Shown here: one piece after another, positions 25,301-36,100 of the stretch | Layout: every line of letters begins with the position of its first letter | Position numbering within the stretch: the stretch's first letter is position 1 | Origin: Notospermus geniculatus | Lineage: Eukaryota; Nemertea; Pilidiophora; Heteronemertea; Lineidae | Direction of reading: 5' to 3' | Length of the DNA: 64,000 nt | NCBI GenBank assembly: GCA_002633025.1 | Contig: NMRB01002857.1 | Span: 1,175 to 65,174 of the forward strand | Notes under the pieces: generated by a model | Database searches by the model: none | What the model saw: the letters and a program-made list of their open reading frames with translations, nothing else | Told to the model about the DNA's origin: nothing | Program-made: the position numbers and the translations under genes

Positions 25301-25340
25301 CCTTCCCGGCATAAATGATCGTTTTGTTGATTCCCAACAT
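16346..25340 (-). CDS. AIP: AIP (aryl hydrocarbon receptor-interacting protein), complete
   Basis: Six exons in coding order: 25340-25269, 24133-23954, 22252-22078, 18453-18267, 17633-17491 and 16548-16346 (TGA). They sum to 960 nt, 319 residues; human AIP has 330. The start ATG at 25340 is the only one in its frame after an upstream stop. Residues ~1-160 are the FKBP-like domain (family motif [29 protein letters not shown]). Residues ~165-319 are TPR helices: [40 protein letters not shown] and [20 protein letters not shown]. The [15 protein letters not shown] tail is close to the vertebrate C-terminal helix that binds client proteins. In vertebrates AIP is a cytosolic Hsp90 co-chaperone for the Ah receptor. 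All splice sites are GT-AG. The second intron contains the N gap and the third the 270-bp array. Confidence 0.96.
17182..17418. mobile_element. TTAA-flanked MITE (AGGAGCTGGACGTC ends)
   Basis: Ends AGGAGCTGGACGTCC and GGACGTCGAGCTCCT are flanked by TTAA (17178-17181 and 17419-17422). Copies of the same family: 31289-31534 and, inverted, 46985-47240. It lies in the last AIP intron. Confidence 0.85.
17740..18045 (-). repeat. ~146-bp modular repeat, inverted fragment
   Basis: Minus-strand copies of the CCACCAGGTGGC / CCAATATGGCC core appear near 17860-17885 and 18015-18040, with TGGGTCAAGTCATTCC between. They correspond to the modules of 8280-8840. Confidence 0.7.
18880..19153. mobile_element. 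TTAA-flanked MITE (AGGCCTAGAAAAGC ends)
   Basis: Flanked by TTAA (18876-18879 and 19154-19157). It has long inverted arms, including ATAATCACACG, and is related to 10974-11241. It also sits at the TTAA centre of a foldback whose arms read ACACAGG-TTAA-CCTGTGT and extend to 18530 and 19215. Confidence 0.75.
19521..21130 (-). repeat. 270-bp tandem array of a tRNA-derived SINE unit, six copies
   Basis: Units begin AATGTGAAATAGAAGTCGGG at 19521, 19791, 20061, 20331, 20601 and 20871; the last is cut at the N at 21131. The five complete copies appear identical. On the minus strand each unit has a tRNA-like head (GGGGATTTGGCCTAGTGG A box, GGTTCGATTC B box). The array lies in the third AIP intron. 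The copy number may be an assembly estimate. Confidence 0.9.
22021..22060 (+). repeat. AGCTC hairpin repeat end, short fragment
   Basis: TACTAGCTCTGCTGACC, followed by GGTCAGCTGAGCTAAC, resembles the AGCTCAC-hairpin end seen at 7873 and 50747 but is short and diverged. It lies in the third AIP intron, just left of an AIP exon. Confidence 0.4.
23007..23574. other. Assembly gap (568 N)
   Basis: A run of N lies inside the second AIP intron. Open frames reported across it contain only undetermined residues. Confidence 0.99.
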
Positions 25341-28300
25341 GTCCTGCTTCTTGACAAAATGCAGTGTAGCGCAATTCTGGAGTTTATCAGTATGACTTCA
25401 GGCAGTGAGATAAAGAGTCTCTTGAGCGAGACTAAGAGGAATAATATGGAGCGCTGAAGTTGAATAAATCGGTGAACGGTGTAACAGTAAAAATATCCCC
25501 CTGTAAACAAAAGTGCCTCTTCTATTGTGGACTAAGGTGCATGGCTAGAGATTAGAATGTAAAAATAGGATTGTTTGTCCCAGGACAGTTTTTCCATTCT
25601 ATCCGTTCGTGACATCGGTCCTCCCTACAGGCCTATCGATCATTTTTTTCTTTCAGTCCTTAGTAGGCAAAGTGGAATTTCAGTTGGATCCGTCCACGAC
25701 TTCTAATACGGAATGCATATCCAGCGTGGGCGTTCACCATTCGTACAGGTTCTTCTTCTGAAAATTGGCTGCAATCACGTATCCAGGGGCGAATCCAAGA
25801 GGATTGTCATAAGGGGGGGGCACAGAAGGCCACACTGAGACGGATGAAGGTGAGCGCCGAAAATTTTGAAGTCTAGACGGCCGTTGAGTGCGATTTCCCA
25901 GCACTGGGGGACATTTTTTTGTGGGCCACATTTTGAAAAAATACCGTGGGCACTTTGAAAAAAGAGGCAATTTTTGTAACATTGGTCACCGAAAAATAGA
26001 GGGGGGTGGGACTCGGGGTCCGGGTGTGCCCCCAGGTTCCACGCCTGAATCATTGTCAGTACGTCAATAGTGACTGAAATTTATTGTAGGCCTAGTACCG
26101 GTCCACTGGGAACCTATCGCTGTCTTACTGTATGTCTTGTATGGAGCGAGCTTGTACTCTATTATGTTGATTAGGTTCCCAGTGACGTGGTAAATATGCT
26201 CCATGGTGTGGTGATAACTGATTTGTCTGGGTGCCAGTAATTAACACTTAATTGAAAAAGTGAATTGACGGTGGGAATTTATCATGAAAGACTAGCATTT
26301 TGTAATAACCGAAGCTTGAAAAAATTTTCCTAGTTCCTTTAAATTGGCTATAGCAGCAGGGCGTACTAGCTAGCTTTTATGGCCGGGGGGGGGGGGACAA
26401 AGTTGATTGAGTCTGGACACATGTTGGAGGGGCCCGACCTTGCACCCCGCGCCCCACCCCCACTCAGGGTAGGCCCTACACATATGCTTGTTCCTAAGTA
26501 CATATATGCTTGTTCCTCAAGTTTCAAGTGAAAGGACTGACCCCCAAGGAACCAAGGGAAATTTTCCACCCCTTTCTGCGGGCTTTTTTCATCCAATTAG
26601 ACCCCCTAATGGAAAGAACCAAGATATTTTCACCCCTTTTTAGGGATTTTTCATGCAATTAGACCCCCTAATTGAAGGAACCAAGGGATATTCACCCTTT
26701 TTTACAAGCTTTTTCATTGAAATTAGGACTTATTTTTCATACCCGTTTTATTATTTTTTCAGAGGAAGCTTTTGACCCCTTTTAAAGAATTTTTCGGGAG
26801 AAGTACACGCCTATTTTAAGTGTTTTTCGGGAATTTTTTTCCTTCACAGTGCTGCCGAAAATGACCCCTTTTCCTGAGAAAATTGGAACGAGCATGCAGT
26901 ATGGTTGCCCCCTGAGTGGACGGGGGGCTGGCCCGCACTCGCAGGGCCTTGCACGCACCGGGTCTGGCGCCAGGGTCCTCCCCCAGAAAAAATGAAAATC
27001 TAGATCCTCTCAGAAGCATTTCCCCCACATCTGACAGATATGAGCTCAAAACTTTTTCCATTTTTAGAGGAAATTTTTTGTCCCTTTTTGCTCTGGGGGC
27101 ATATTGCCCCCCCCCCGCTATATCTAGGCCTACGACCGCCCCTGTATAGAAATCAATCACCAGAGATGAGACTGGAAATAGGATTCCTCGGACAGTTTTC
27201 CTGGGGAAATTATTTCCTTTCCTAAATGTTCACACCATAGAATAGCAGAATATTGTCTCCCGGACTTGCATTCCGAGGATCTTCTCCTCTGATACACCGA
27301 CCGGTGGATCTGTCGCGTCAATGGGAATATTGTGGGTTTTGCGCCTCATACACAAGTATGAGGACCTAAATTAATCCGCAGTCCAAACATGTACCTGAAT
27401 AATTTAATATTTTAGCCAATTGACAGACAAAATTAATATAATTCTTGCAATACAAAGTATAAAAATTGTGTTTTCTTTTAATTTATTCGATAAAACATGT
27501 GGTTTATACGACTATTTGTGGTATTTTCTATGTCACAGAACGCGTAGTCTCGTGCCACCAGACTCTGCAATTTTCAATTTTAGAGTCTGGTCCGGATGGT
27601 ACCTTTTTCTTGTAAAATCCATCATGGCGGACAATCTACCGCCGATGACGTAGAACACAATGCACAATCAAAGCAAAAAGCATTCAGCGTGCGAGTAAAA
27701 CTGCAGTATTTGTACCCCTTGCTGTTAGGCCTACTGTACTTTTTATAGCATAATTCCCTCCCCAATCGAAAAAATATAAATATACTTGCCTGAAATTCCA
27801 ATGAAAGACACTATAAATTGACTTGACAACACAAATTGAGGCGATTCACCTCACTAATTTTCACGCTTCAAGTTCTCTGGGCACCGCCATTACTCCCCTG
27901 CAGCCTACGTCACCAAATTTTGAAACTAGCCAATCAGCGAAGCTGACCTCATTTCAAATCATCGAAATGAGGTCGATCAATGAGAATTGCGTTCCGTGCC
28001 AGACCCTCGGTCTAACGACCTCGGAGTATGACCGAGGGGCTGGTTGCGCGAGACTACAGAACGCGCCCAAAAATGGTCTGTAGCGTAATCATCGAGAAAT
28101 CCATGCTCCAAAATCATGAAAATGTTTGCCTTGAAGATCATTGGAAATTCGGGTAAAATGCTCAAAATCATACTTATTTCGTTTTCTTACTCCGTTGACT
28201 GTTCGTGTTATTGAATGAAAATTAATCTGCGTTGTATTTCAACCCATGCTATGCCGGTTATATCGATGTTTTGGGGGCTAAAACCGGTTCGGCCACTCTC

Positions 28301-28355
28301 ACAAACATGCAGTGACATGAGTGAGCATGGTGCATGTCGTGAGACACACTCCACT

Positions 28356-28387
<32 letters not shown>
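28356..28387 (+). repeat. (CA)n microsatellite
   Basis: About 16 uninterrupted CA dinucleotides, in a context rich in CACTCCACT and CCACTGACCACTCTCC repeats (to ~28515). Confidence 0.95.
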
Positions 28388-28389
<2 letters not shown>

Positions 28390-29530
28390 CACTTGACACA
28401 CTCCACAGTGACACTCCACTGACCACTCTCCCTCAGCCATGCAGTCAGTGTAGCTACAGTCTCACCACTCCACCATGTCCACTGACCACTCTCCCTCAGC
28501 CTCACTCAGTCCACTGCGGGCACTGGTCCATATCCATGCAGTCACTAACTACCGGTAGGGCCTACATACATGCTAAGTCAGTCTACTCTGACTATGCTAG
28601 TAGCTAGCTGCAGTACACTCCACAACCACAGCACGCATCATGACGTCGACAATATAGGCCCCTTTCAAAAGTCTTCTGTTGTGTCGTGAGCTTTGGAACC
28701 TCATGTGACGTCATCACCTCATTCATGTGATGTCACTACCTCATGTAACGTCAGTACGTCATGTAATAATGTAACGTGTTTAGCGTACGTCATGTGCGTT
28801 ATGTTCGTTAGTTTTTGGAATAAACTCATGCTGTTCGGACGTGCCCGACTTGACTTGCTCGTTCGGCATCTGAAGATGCCACATCTTCAGCAGGCAATAA
28901 CAACATCCTCGCCCCAAGTATATCATCATGTAGGCCTAAGGACAAGGTCAAAACGTGAATGATTGTAGGGCCTAGGCCTACCGGTACATGTATATGAACC
29001 GTTCATGTACATCATGTGCATTTTGACCTGGGGCGTGGATGTTGTTATTACCCGCTGAAGACTTTCGAAAGGGGCCTATTGTTCAATGCGGTTTATTCTG
29101 GCAATCGACGACCTTTATATATTTCGGGGTAAATGATCGGGGATTCTAAATTCGTCCCTAAACCCAGTGGTGGGGGATCATGCAGTTACCGTACATGTAG
29201 CCTGCCCGACGCCAATTTAGGTGGGTCCCCGGGGCAATCGGGCTACCGCTAATTTCGACCCCTGTGGTTGGTAGCCTTGCTTGCCAAACACTGTTAATAG
29301 GTCTATTTTTAACCGGTTCCGTGTGAGTTACATGTACGGTAGCCCGACCTGGGTTGGTCATCATCATCATCCTTTTTGATCAATCTTTCTTATATTTTAT
29401 TTCAATTTTTCAGGCCTGAAAAGCTCCATTTCAAAGGCACTGACATGTTCACCACACAAGGTACATGTACTACCAACTTAATTTATTGGGCTTCTTTAAA
29501 GTCTATCCCGTCATTTCAAAATGGCAAGTC

Positions 29531-29749
29531 TTTTAAAAGGGGCTGGTCATTTTCGTCACTTGAGGAATCTGAGTTGTGATCCTTGGGGAAAATGGAAAAA
29601 ACTGTGCACTTGCAAATTGCAGGGATTTGTTGTGCTGTACTGTACAGAATACTATAATCGCTGCAATTTGCAGCTTCATAGCTTTCTCCATTTCCTCAAG
29701 GATCACAATTCAGATTCCTCAATTGACGAAAACGAACAGCCCCTTTAAT
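29531..29749. mobile_element. Foldback MITE (AAGGGGCTG ends, TTAA-like flanks)
   Basis: The left arm AAAGGGGCTGGTCATTTTCG and right arm CGAAAACGAACAGCCCCTTT are inverted and extend ~90 bp each. Bases next to both ends read TTAA. A 5' open frame beginning at 29521 (MASLLKGAG) falls in this element. Confidence 0.75.
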
Positions 29750-29883
29750 GACCTAATACAGAAGTCAAGATAAGAATGACCTTTCCACTTTTAAGAGCAA
29801 GAAGCCACCTGGTGTTGCAGTCTCTTTGCCTCGATGAAGAGTAGAATGGAATAAATGTTGTTGTAATTGGCTGGTATAATAAG

Positions 29884-30030
29884 ACAAGTCGTCTCCGAAT
29901 CTTGCAAATTTTCGATCCCAACCGGGGTCTTCCTCGGGCACTTTCTAGCAGAGATTTCTGTAATCTCTACAAGAAAGTGCCTGCAGAAGACCCTGGTTGG
30001 GGTCGAAAATTTGCAAGATTCAGAGACGGC
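29884..30030. mobile_element. Foldback (GTCGTCTCCGAAT ends)
   Basis: Arms reading TTTTCGATCCCAACC and GGTTGGGGTCGAAAA pair over ~65 bp each. Single-arm relatives occur at 19205-19275 and 34507-34580 (GACCCCAACCGGGGTCTTCC). Confidence 0.75.
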
Positions 30031-30195
30031 TTTTCTTATTACCGGGTATATCATTTTGTGTGTCGCTCTTTGTGCTTTATTTCGGATACTTGTAATTGGC
30101 TGGCATAAGTTAGGCCTGTGTTCTTTTCAGTCCACCTCATGCTTCACTTATAATTATTGTATCATTAATATATTTGTTAGCGACTGATATGTCAG

Positions 30196-33100
30196 TCCAC
30201 GGCAGTGCGTGCCGCTGCTGTGCCAAACCCTATGGGTAAAAAGGTGTTTGTGAGAGACAAGCCTCATATTAATATTGGTACTATCGGACATGTTGACCAT
30301 GGAAAAACTACCCTGACTGCAGCTATTACAAAAGGTGAGTTACTACATGTAGTACGTTACTTATAGTACGTGTATTTGTGTAATTGTACTAATAATAAGC
30401 CAGGGGATCCCATATTTCAGACTTGTTGAGTGCTTTGTTCAACTTTTTAAGCTGAGCAGTGGCCTAGAACAGGTGCGGATCCGAGGGGTGCGCACCCGCC
30501 CTTTTGGTCAACGAATCTGTAAAAGCGACCAAGAAATTCTGGAATTTGGAGCAAATCTTTGAAATTCGCCACAGATTTCAATGTTTAGTAGCACAGAGCT
30601 CCCCCTCTTTTCCCAAATCCTGTATCCACCCCTCTAGACTAGAGGATAATAACAATAATAATAATGCGAGTTCTTACATAGCGCATTTCCAGTTGAACTG
30701 CTCTACAGCTCAATGCGCTTTACATTATTACCCCAGCTATTGGTCTGTTCATTCCAATTTCCTTTTCTCCACTCCCTGGGGAGTATTTCAGTTCGGCAGC
30801 CGATTTCAGCGCTCTTGGACTAACATTCACATACATCATCAGTACCAGCCAGGTACTCCTTTTACACCTGGGTGTGGTGAAGCAAGTGAGGCAAACTGAT
30901 TTGCTCAAGGTCACAAGCGAGTGTGTTTTTTTCTTGGTCAGGACTGGGAATCGAACCCGGGACCCTCTGATCAGGAGTCCATCTCGCTAACCACTACACC
31001 ACGCCGCTGATTGTCTATTAATATTAATATTAATATTAATCTGTTTACAGTTCTTTCTAAGGCTGAAGGTGGGAAAGCCAAAGTGAAAAAATATGAAGAT
31101 ATTGACAATGCACCAGAGGAGAAGGCCAGAGGAATTACCATCAATGCTGCTATTGTCGATTATTCCACTGCTAACAGACATTATGCCCATGTTGATTGTC
31201 CAGGTCATGCTGATTACATCAAGGTGAGTTGTTCCTTCAAAATTGTTTTGTTGTGATTTTAGTTCAGAGAGTTGTGTAGACAACTTAAAGGAGCTGGACG
31301 TCCAAGTTGTAACATGTGTAAACACTCACTCACTGGTTCTCTATCCACGCGACGCCTGCGGTGCTGCCACCTATTGTCGGTGATATGTACTGACGTGAAT
31401 ATCGTGAGTTGCATTGGACCGGGAACCAGTCTAACGATCACTGGTGCTGCCACCTTCACGAAGGAATAAAACTAGTTTGCTGGCCACTGTTTGTAAACAA
31501 ACCAGTTTGTTTACAACTTGGACGTCCAGCTCCTTTAATATTGCCGTTTCAGTCAGTCATGTCAGTAATTTAGGCCCGTATTTTAGAATGCTCCTCAACG
31601 TAAAGGAGTTCCTTAAGGCTGTTGTTCTCAACAGGAGAACAATAGCCTTGAGGAACTTCTTTACGTTGAGGAGCGTTCTAAAACACGGGCCTTGGTGTTG
31701 TTGCCTTTGCTTGGGTTCTAAAGCAGGCCTCGCACGAGGGCAGTTCTGACACCGCCTAGACACCGTATTATAAGAGTGTTCGCCGTTGACCAACACCTCG
31801 TTTTTGGAACCGCAGGATTTTCTTCTACATACAGGAAGCCTAAAGAGCTAACACTGTCCTTTTCAGTGCTCTGCCCTTGATTCAATCTCGAAGTGTATTT
31901 CTCTGTCTTAAGTTTGTGTTGCAATCTCCCTCTCTTTCGCAAATGTGTGGCGGTCTAGGAAAACCCGGTTTTCCTAGTCTGTCTCAAAAATCAGTCTTAA
32001 AGGAGCACGGTATTGGATCTCAAATGCGTTATTTGACTGCCGACATAGAGGGAGCCACCTAGCGGCAGTAAGACGAAGTACAAAAATGCATTACAAAATG
32101 TATGCAGTAAATCGGGTCATTCGCCGACACATAGTTAGACCCTCGGATTGGAGAGTGGCGCGGTGGCGCCGGCTGTCGAGAAAAAGTGGCAATACCGTGC
32201 TCCTTTAACAGTGACATTGTCCCAGTGACACTTTTGATGCAGTTTGTATTCGAGTGTATGTTTGGTCTTCCTTTCAGAATATGATCACAGGTACAGCTCA
32301 GATGGACGGTGCCATTTTAGTCGTCGCAGCCACTGATGGTCCAATGCCTCAGACAAGGGAACACTTAATTCTAGCAAAACAGGTAACTTCTGTCATCACT
32401 ATCAGAGGGTGGCATTTTCAGTCTACATTTGAGACCTGATGTTGCATCTTATTTGCTTCTCCAGACATAAACAAACCATTCCAGTGAGTACTTAGTAAAA
32501 TGGTTGTCGCTGTAATTTGACGAACACCAAGGGGGTGGGGCAAAAATGGGTGAAAAAGTCAGCTTAACCCAATAGAGCCGCCTACTTTTTAGCTCACCTG
32601 GGGTGAGCTATTGTCGTGGTAGAGGTTTTGTTGGAATCCCCGACAGATTCCTCAAATGGCCTCAAATGCATATGATGAATTCCTCCAGAATTGCGTCACC
32701 ACATTTAACGAAGCACTCACTGAACTTACCGTGGTCCCGATGAAGTACATGTATATCATTATCATGACAGCTACCCACTATTTACAATCTGCCCGATTTC
32801 CAAATCCTAGTCAGTCCAAAGTGTCTGCTGAGTGTTTGGATATGTAATATTGGTTCCTTGCAGAACATTGGTTTTGAGTTCTGTTGATTCACTCTAACTT
32901 CAAATCTCTGCTATCAACTGCCCTTATAATTTCCATTAACACCGGTGGTCACCTTCTCTTTTGTATTCAGATAGGAGTAAAACATCTCGTTCTGTTCATC
33001 AACAAGGCTGATGCTGCTGATGCAGAAATGTTGGACCTGGTAAGTCTTGCTTCATCAACCTACCCTGTCTTATCTCGATTCTGCTCAGGAGAGCGCACTG

Positions 33101-36100
33101 GTCCAGTGGCAACATCTTCGATAATCGAAGGGCGATCTGCTCACCACTGCGTTACATCACACATCACCCTTCGTGTAATAGACCGATCCGCGGCATATCT
33201 TCGCACGATGCCAACTTTACTGGTCGACCAATCAGATTGCACTTTATATCTGGTCTTCTGCTACCACTATTTGTACTACGAGGAAATTTTACATTTGTAC
33301 TACGAGGAAATTTTACAACACCGGTTCTGATTGGCCTCTTCAAGAGGCAGCGGATACGCCGTGGACCAGTCTATTTCTCAAAGGGTGATGTGCGATGTAA
33401 CACAGTGGTGAGCAGATCATCCTTCGATTATCGAAGATGAGTGGCAAGGGTATTGGACTTGTGCTGGATGGGCTGCAGGTACAATTTTGGAGACACCCGG
33501 AGGTAAAGTGGGAAGTTGGTTGATCACACCAGTGGCTATGTGGAATGTAGATATTGGACTATATAAAGGCCTGTTTCCATTGCAACGGATTCCGCCACGG
33601 TTTGCGGCAAGGGGAGTGGTTTTAAGAGGCACAGTTACGTCGTATATTGTTAAACCATCGAATGATTATCCAAAACCCTAGGAAAACCGCACAGCTTGCC
33701 GCAAACCATGGCGGAATCCGCTGTAGTGGAAACGGGGCTTTAACCTAAAAATTTCACCTTTCCTTTTCACTCTGCCAGTGATGTTTGTTGGGTGCTAGAG
33801 TTGACAGAGAACCCTCTAAGCAGTGTGGGTCAATATATTGGTCATATGAATAAAGACTAGCAAATGCTTTTACTTCAGATTTGTACAATATTGCCTAGTG
33901 CATTTGTATTGCAAAATTCAAATAAGAGCATTTACCGGTACTAAATGTAGTCTTTATTCATATGACCCATTGTCTAAGCCCTTTTGAATTTTGCTCTTTT
34001 GTCTGCTGATGCTTAATACTCAGTGAGTTGAATAATTGTGCAATGGTTGTTTTCACAGGTTGAGATGGAAGTTCGTGAGCTACTGAGTGAATACGGCTTT
34101 GACGGTGAAGCAACTCCTATCATTATTGGTTCAGCATTAAATGCATTGGAGGTAAGTACAACACAGGAATGGGGACCCTAGCCCACTGCCTCAATAGGTG
34201 TCACTAGTGGTAAAAACTATTGAAATGAAACTGCTATCTTGGACCTGATCAGTTTCCCACACAAAAGGCGTCCATTGTATAGGACCGGGTTTCAGTGTTC
34301 TGTCGTCTATCATAGCTAGGATCCCCATTGATCATCAGTTGAAGCTAGCTTGAGTGAAGTACTTACAGGATGTTGGCATCTGTTCTGTGCTGTCATCCTG
34401 TAGTCATTGTCTTAGGGTAGTTCTTGCATGTACTAAAAACTCAGTCCGGAACTTTGAGACTAGACAAGGAGAAGTCTCTTGGCCTGCCCAAATGATAGTA
34501 TATAAGGAAAGTCGTCTCCGAATTTCGCAAATTTTCGACCCCAACCGGGGTCTTCCTCAGGCACTTTCTAGTAGAGATCCCAGAAGTGAATGAGCTGGAT
34601 CGTAATGAGGAACCGGACGAACTAACGTCACGACGTGGCGCTGCGATCGATGAGACCGAAGTTTCTTTTTTCAATGTGATTTCCAGTCATTTCCATTAAC
34701 TTCTGGCGTGAAATCAACCCTATTTTTTCGGTCGCATGACATTAAAATTTACACCATCTTGTCGCAGATGAAAATTTCTGCAATTTCTTTGTTTTTTTCC
34801 TTAAAATAAAGAGGTAGGATGGCGATAACGGCAACGTCTTATCTCATTTTTTCCTGTACAGCAGATTTTTTCATGACGCAACGTCAACACATAAAACGAC
34901 GTCAATGACGTCGGTTCGGTCTCATCGATCGCTGCACCGACCTGTCGGGATAAACGGCACGCAGGTTCCTCATTATGGATAGTTGTTATAATGAAGAAAC
35001 CAAACTCCCATAGAATCTACTGAAAGTGTGTGCACAAGAACAGATATCCAACATAGATATAGATCACAATAAACGACACACAAAATGAAAGTTTAAGTAG
35101 TCGTCTCTGAAATTCAATAGGCCCACCCAAAAGGTGAGTATTCGTTACCTTTCACAAGCCATCAATACCTAGGTATCTAGCGACTGGACTTGTTCACTAG
35201 TCACTTATTATGGTCCCTACATATCAATGTAGGGACCATCTTGATATCACTGGGTAGGTAGGAAATTTTTATTTCTTCTTCTTCAGAGAGGCCACCATCT
35301 CCCCGCCCTCCAGTAAGGACCATTGGAGAGGGGAGGTGCTGGGCCCCACAGTAGATAGCCCCACCAACCCACCGAATAGGTAACATGCTGTCGAATGCGC
35401 GCAATCCCCTTGGTTGTCAGTCTGCAGAATGCGCACACCGTGCAGTCATTTGTCTGCCCTTCCTCTCAATTTGCCTGTGTCCTTCACCAGGAAGACATTC
35501 CAGAACCTGACTGCTGTGTCACAGAGTCATATCCCTCCTTGCCCTTTCTTCACTCAGTTTGCATTTTCTGATGTTGGGACCATCAAATTTGCTGCAAGCA
35601 AATTTCACAGTTCTAGTTGACTTCGGTACCACATATTTTGAGTACAGACAGTCAGAAGTAAGTAGGCGTAATCATGGAGCATGATGAATATGAATTGGCT
35701 GGTTGGGAGATGGTGCGGTCTGGTTTTAAACTTACAAACAGAGTATTTTAATGAATTTAGAATTTGTAATTATCCAGTTGTGTGTTATATCATTCTTGGT
35801 TCTCTTCACTTCAAGGACAAGAATCCTGACATGGGGGAGAAGAAGATCATGGAATTATTGGAACATGTAGATAATCATATCCCTACACCTGAACGAGACT
35901 TGGACAAGCCATTTTATTTACCTGTTGAAAGTGTTTATTCAATTCAAGGTGAGTTTTTCCAGGTTTGACCATTCTAAAATAATAAGGGATTCTTTATGCT
36001 ATTCCCCTCCCTTACTGCACGCTACCCAGGGGCTTTAGTTAACATTTTTTTTGGACAGGGAGTCATGACCTCTTTAACGCAAAAATCAGGAAGTATTGGG

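Larger units (their letters stand above)
25341..30195. other. Region between divergent AIP and TUFM
   Basis: It should contain both promoters and the first TUFM exon, but no transit-peptide exon with a usable donor was recognised. The contents are hAT-like fragments (25780-26050, 26900-27150), a (CA)n tract (28356-28387), a GACGTCATCA-rich stretch (28690-28790) and inverted repeats at 29531-29749 and 29884-30030. Confidence 0.5.

Noticed and set aside
29521-29748. MASLLKGAG open frame as the TUFM transit-peptide exon
   Set aside because: It lies inside an inverted-repeat element, has no convincing phase-0 donor, and its composition is explained by the repeat.
30196-30334. EF-Tu sequence as bacterial contamination
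   Set aside because: It is divided by introns with matching phases and is closest to the mitochondrial animal form.
30930-31010. tRNA-like sequence on the minus strand
   Set aside because: Weak anticodon stem and repeat context.
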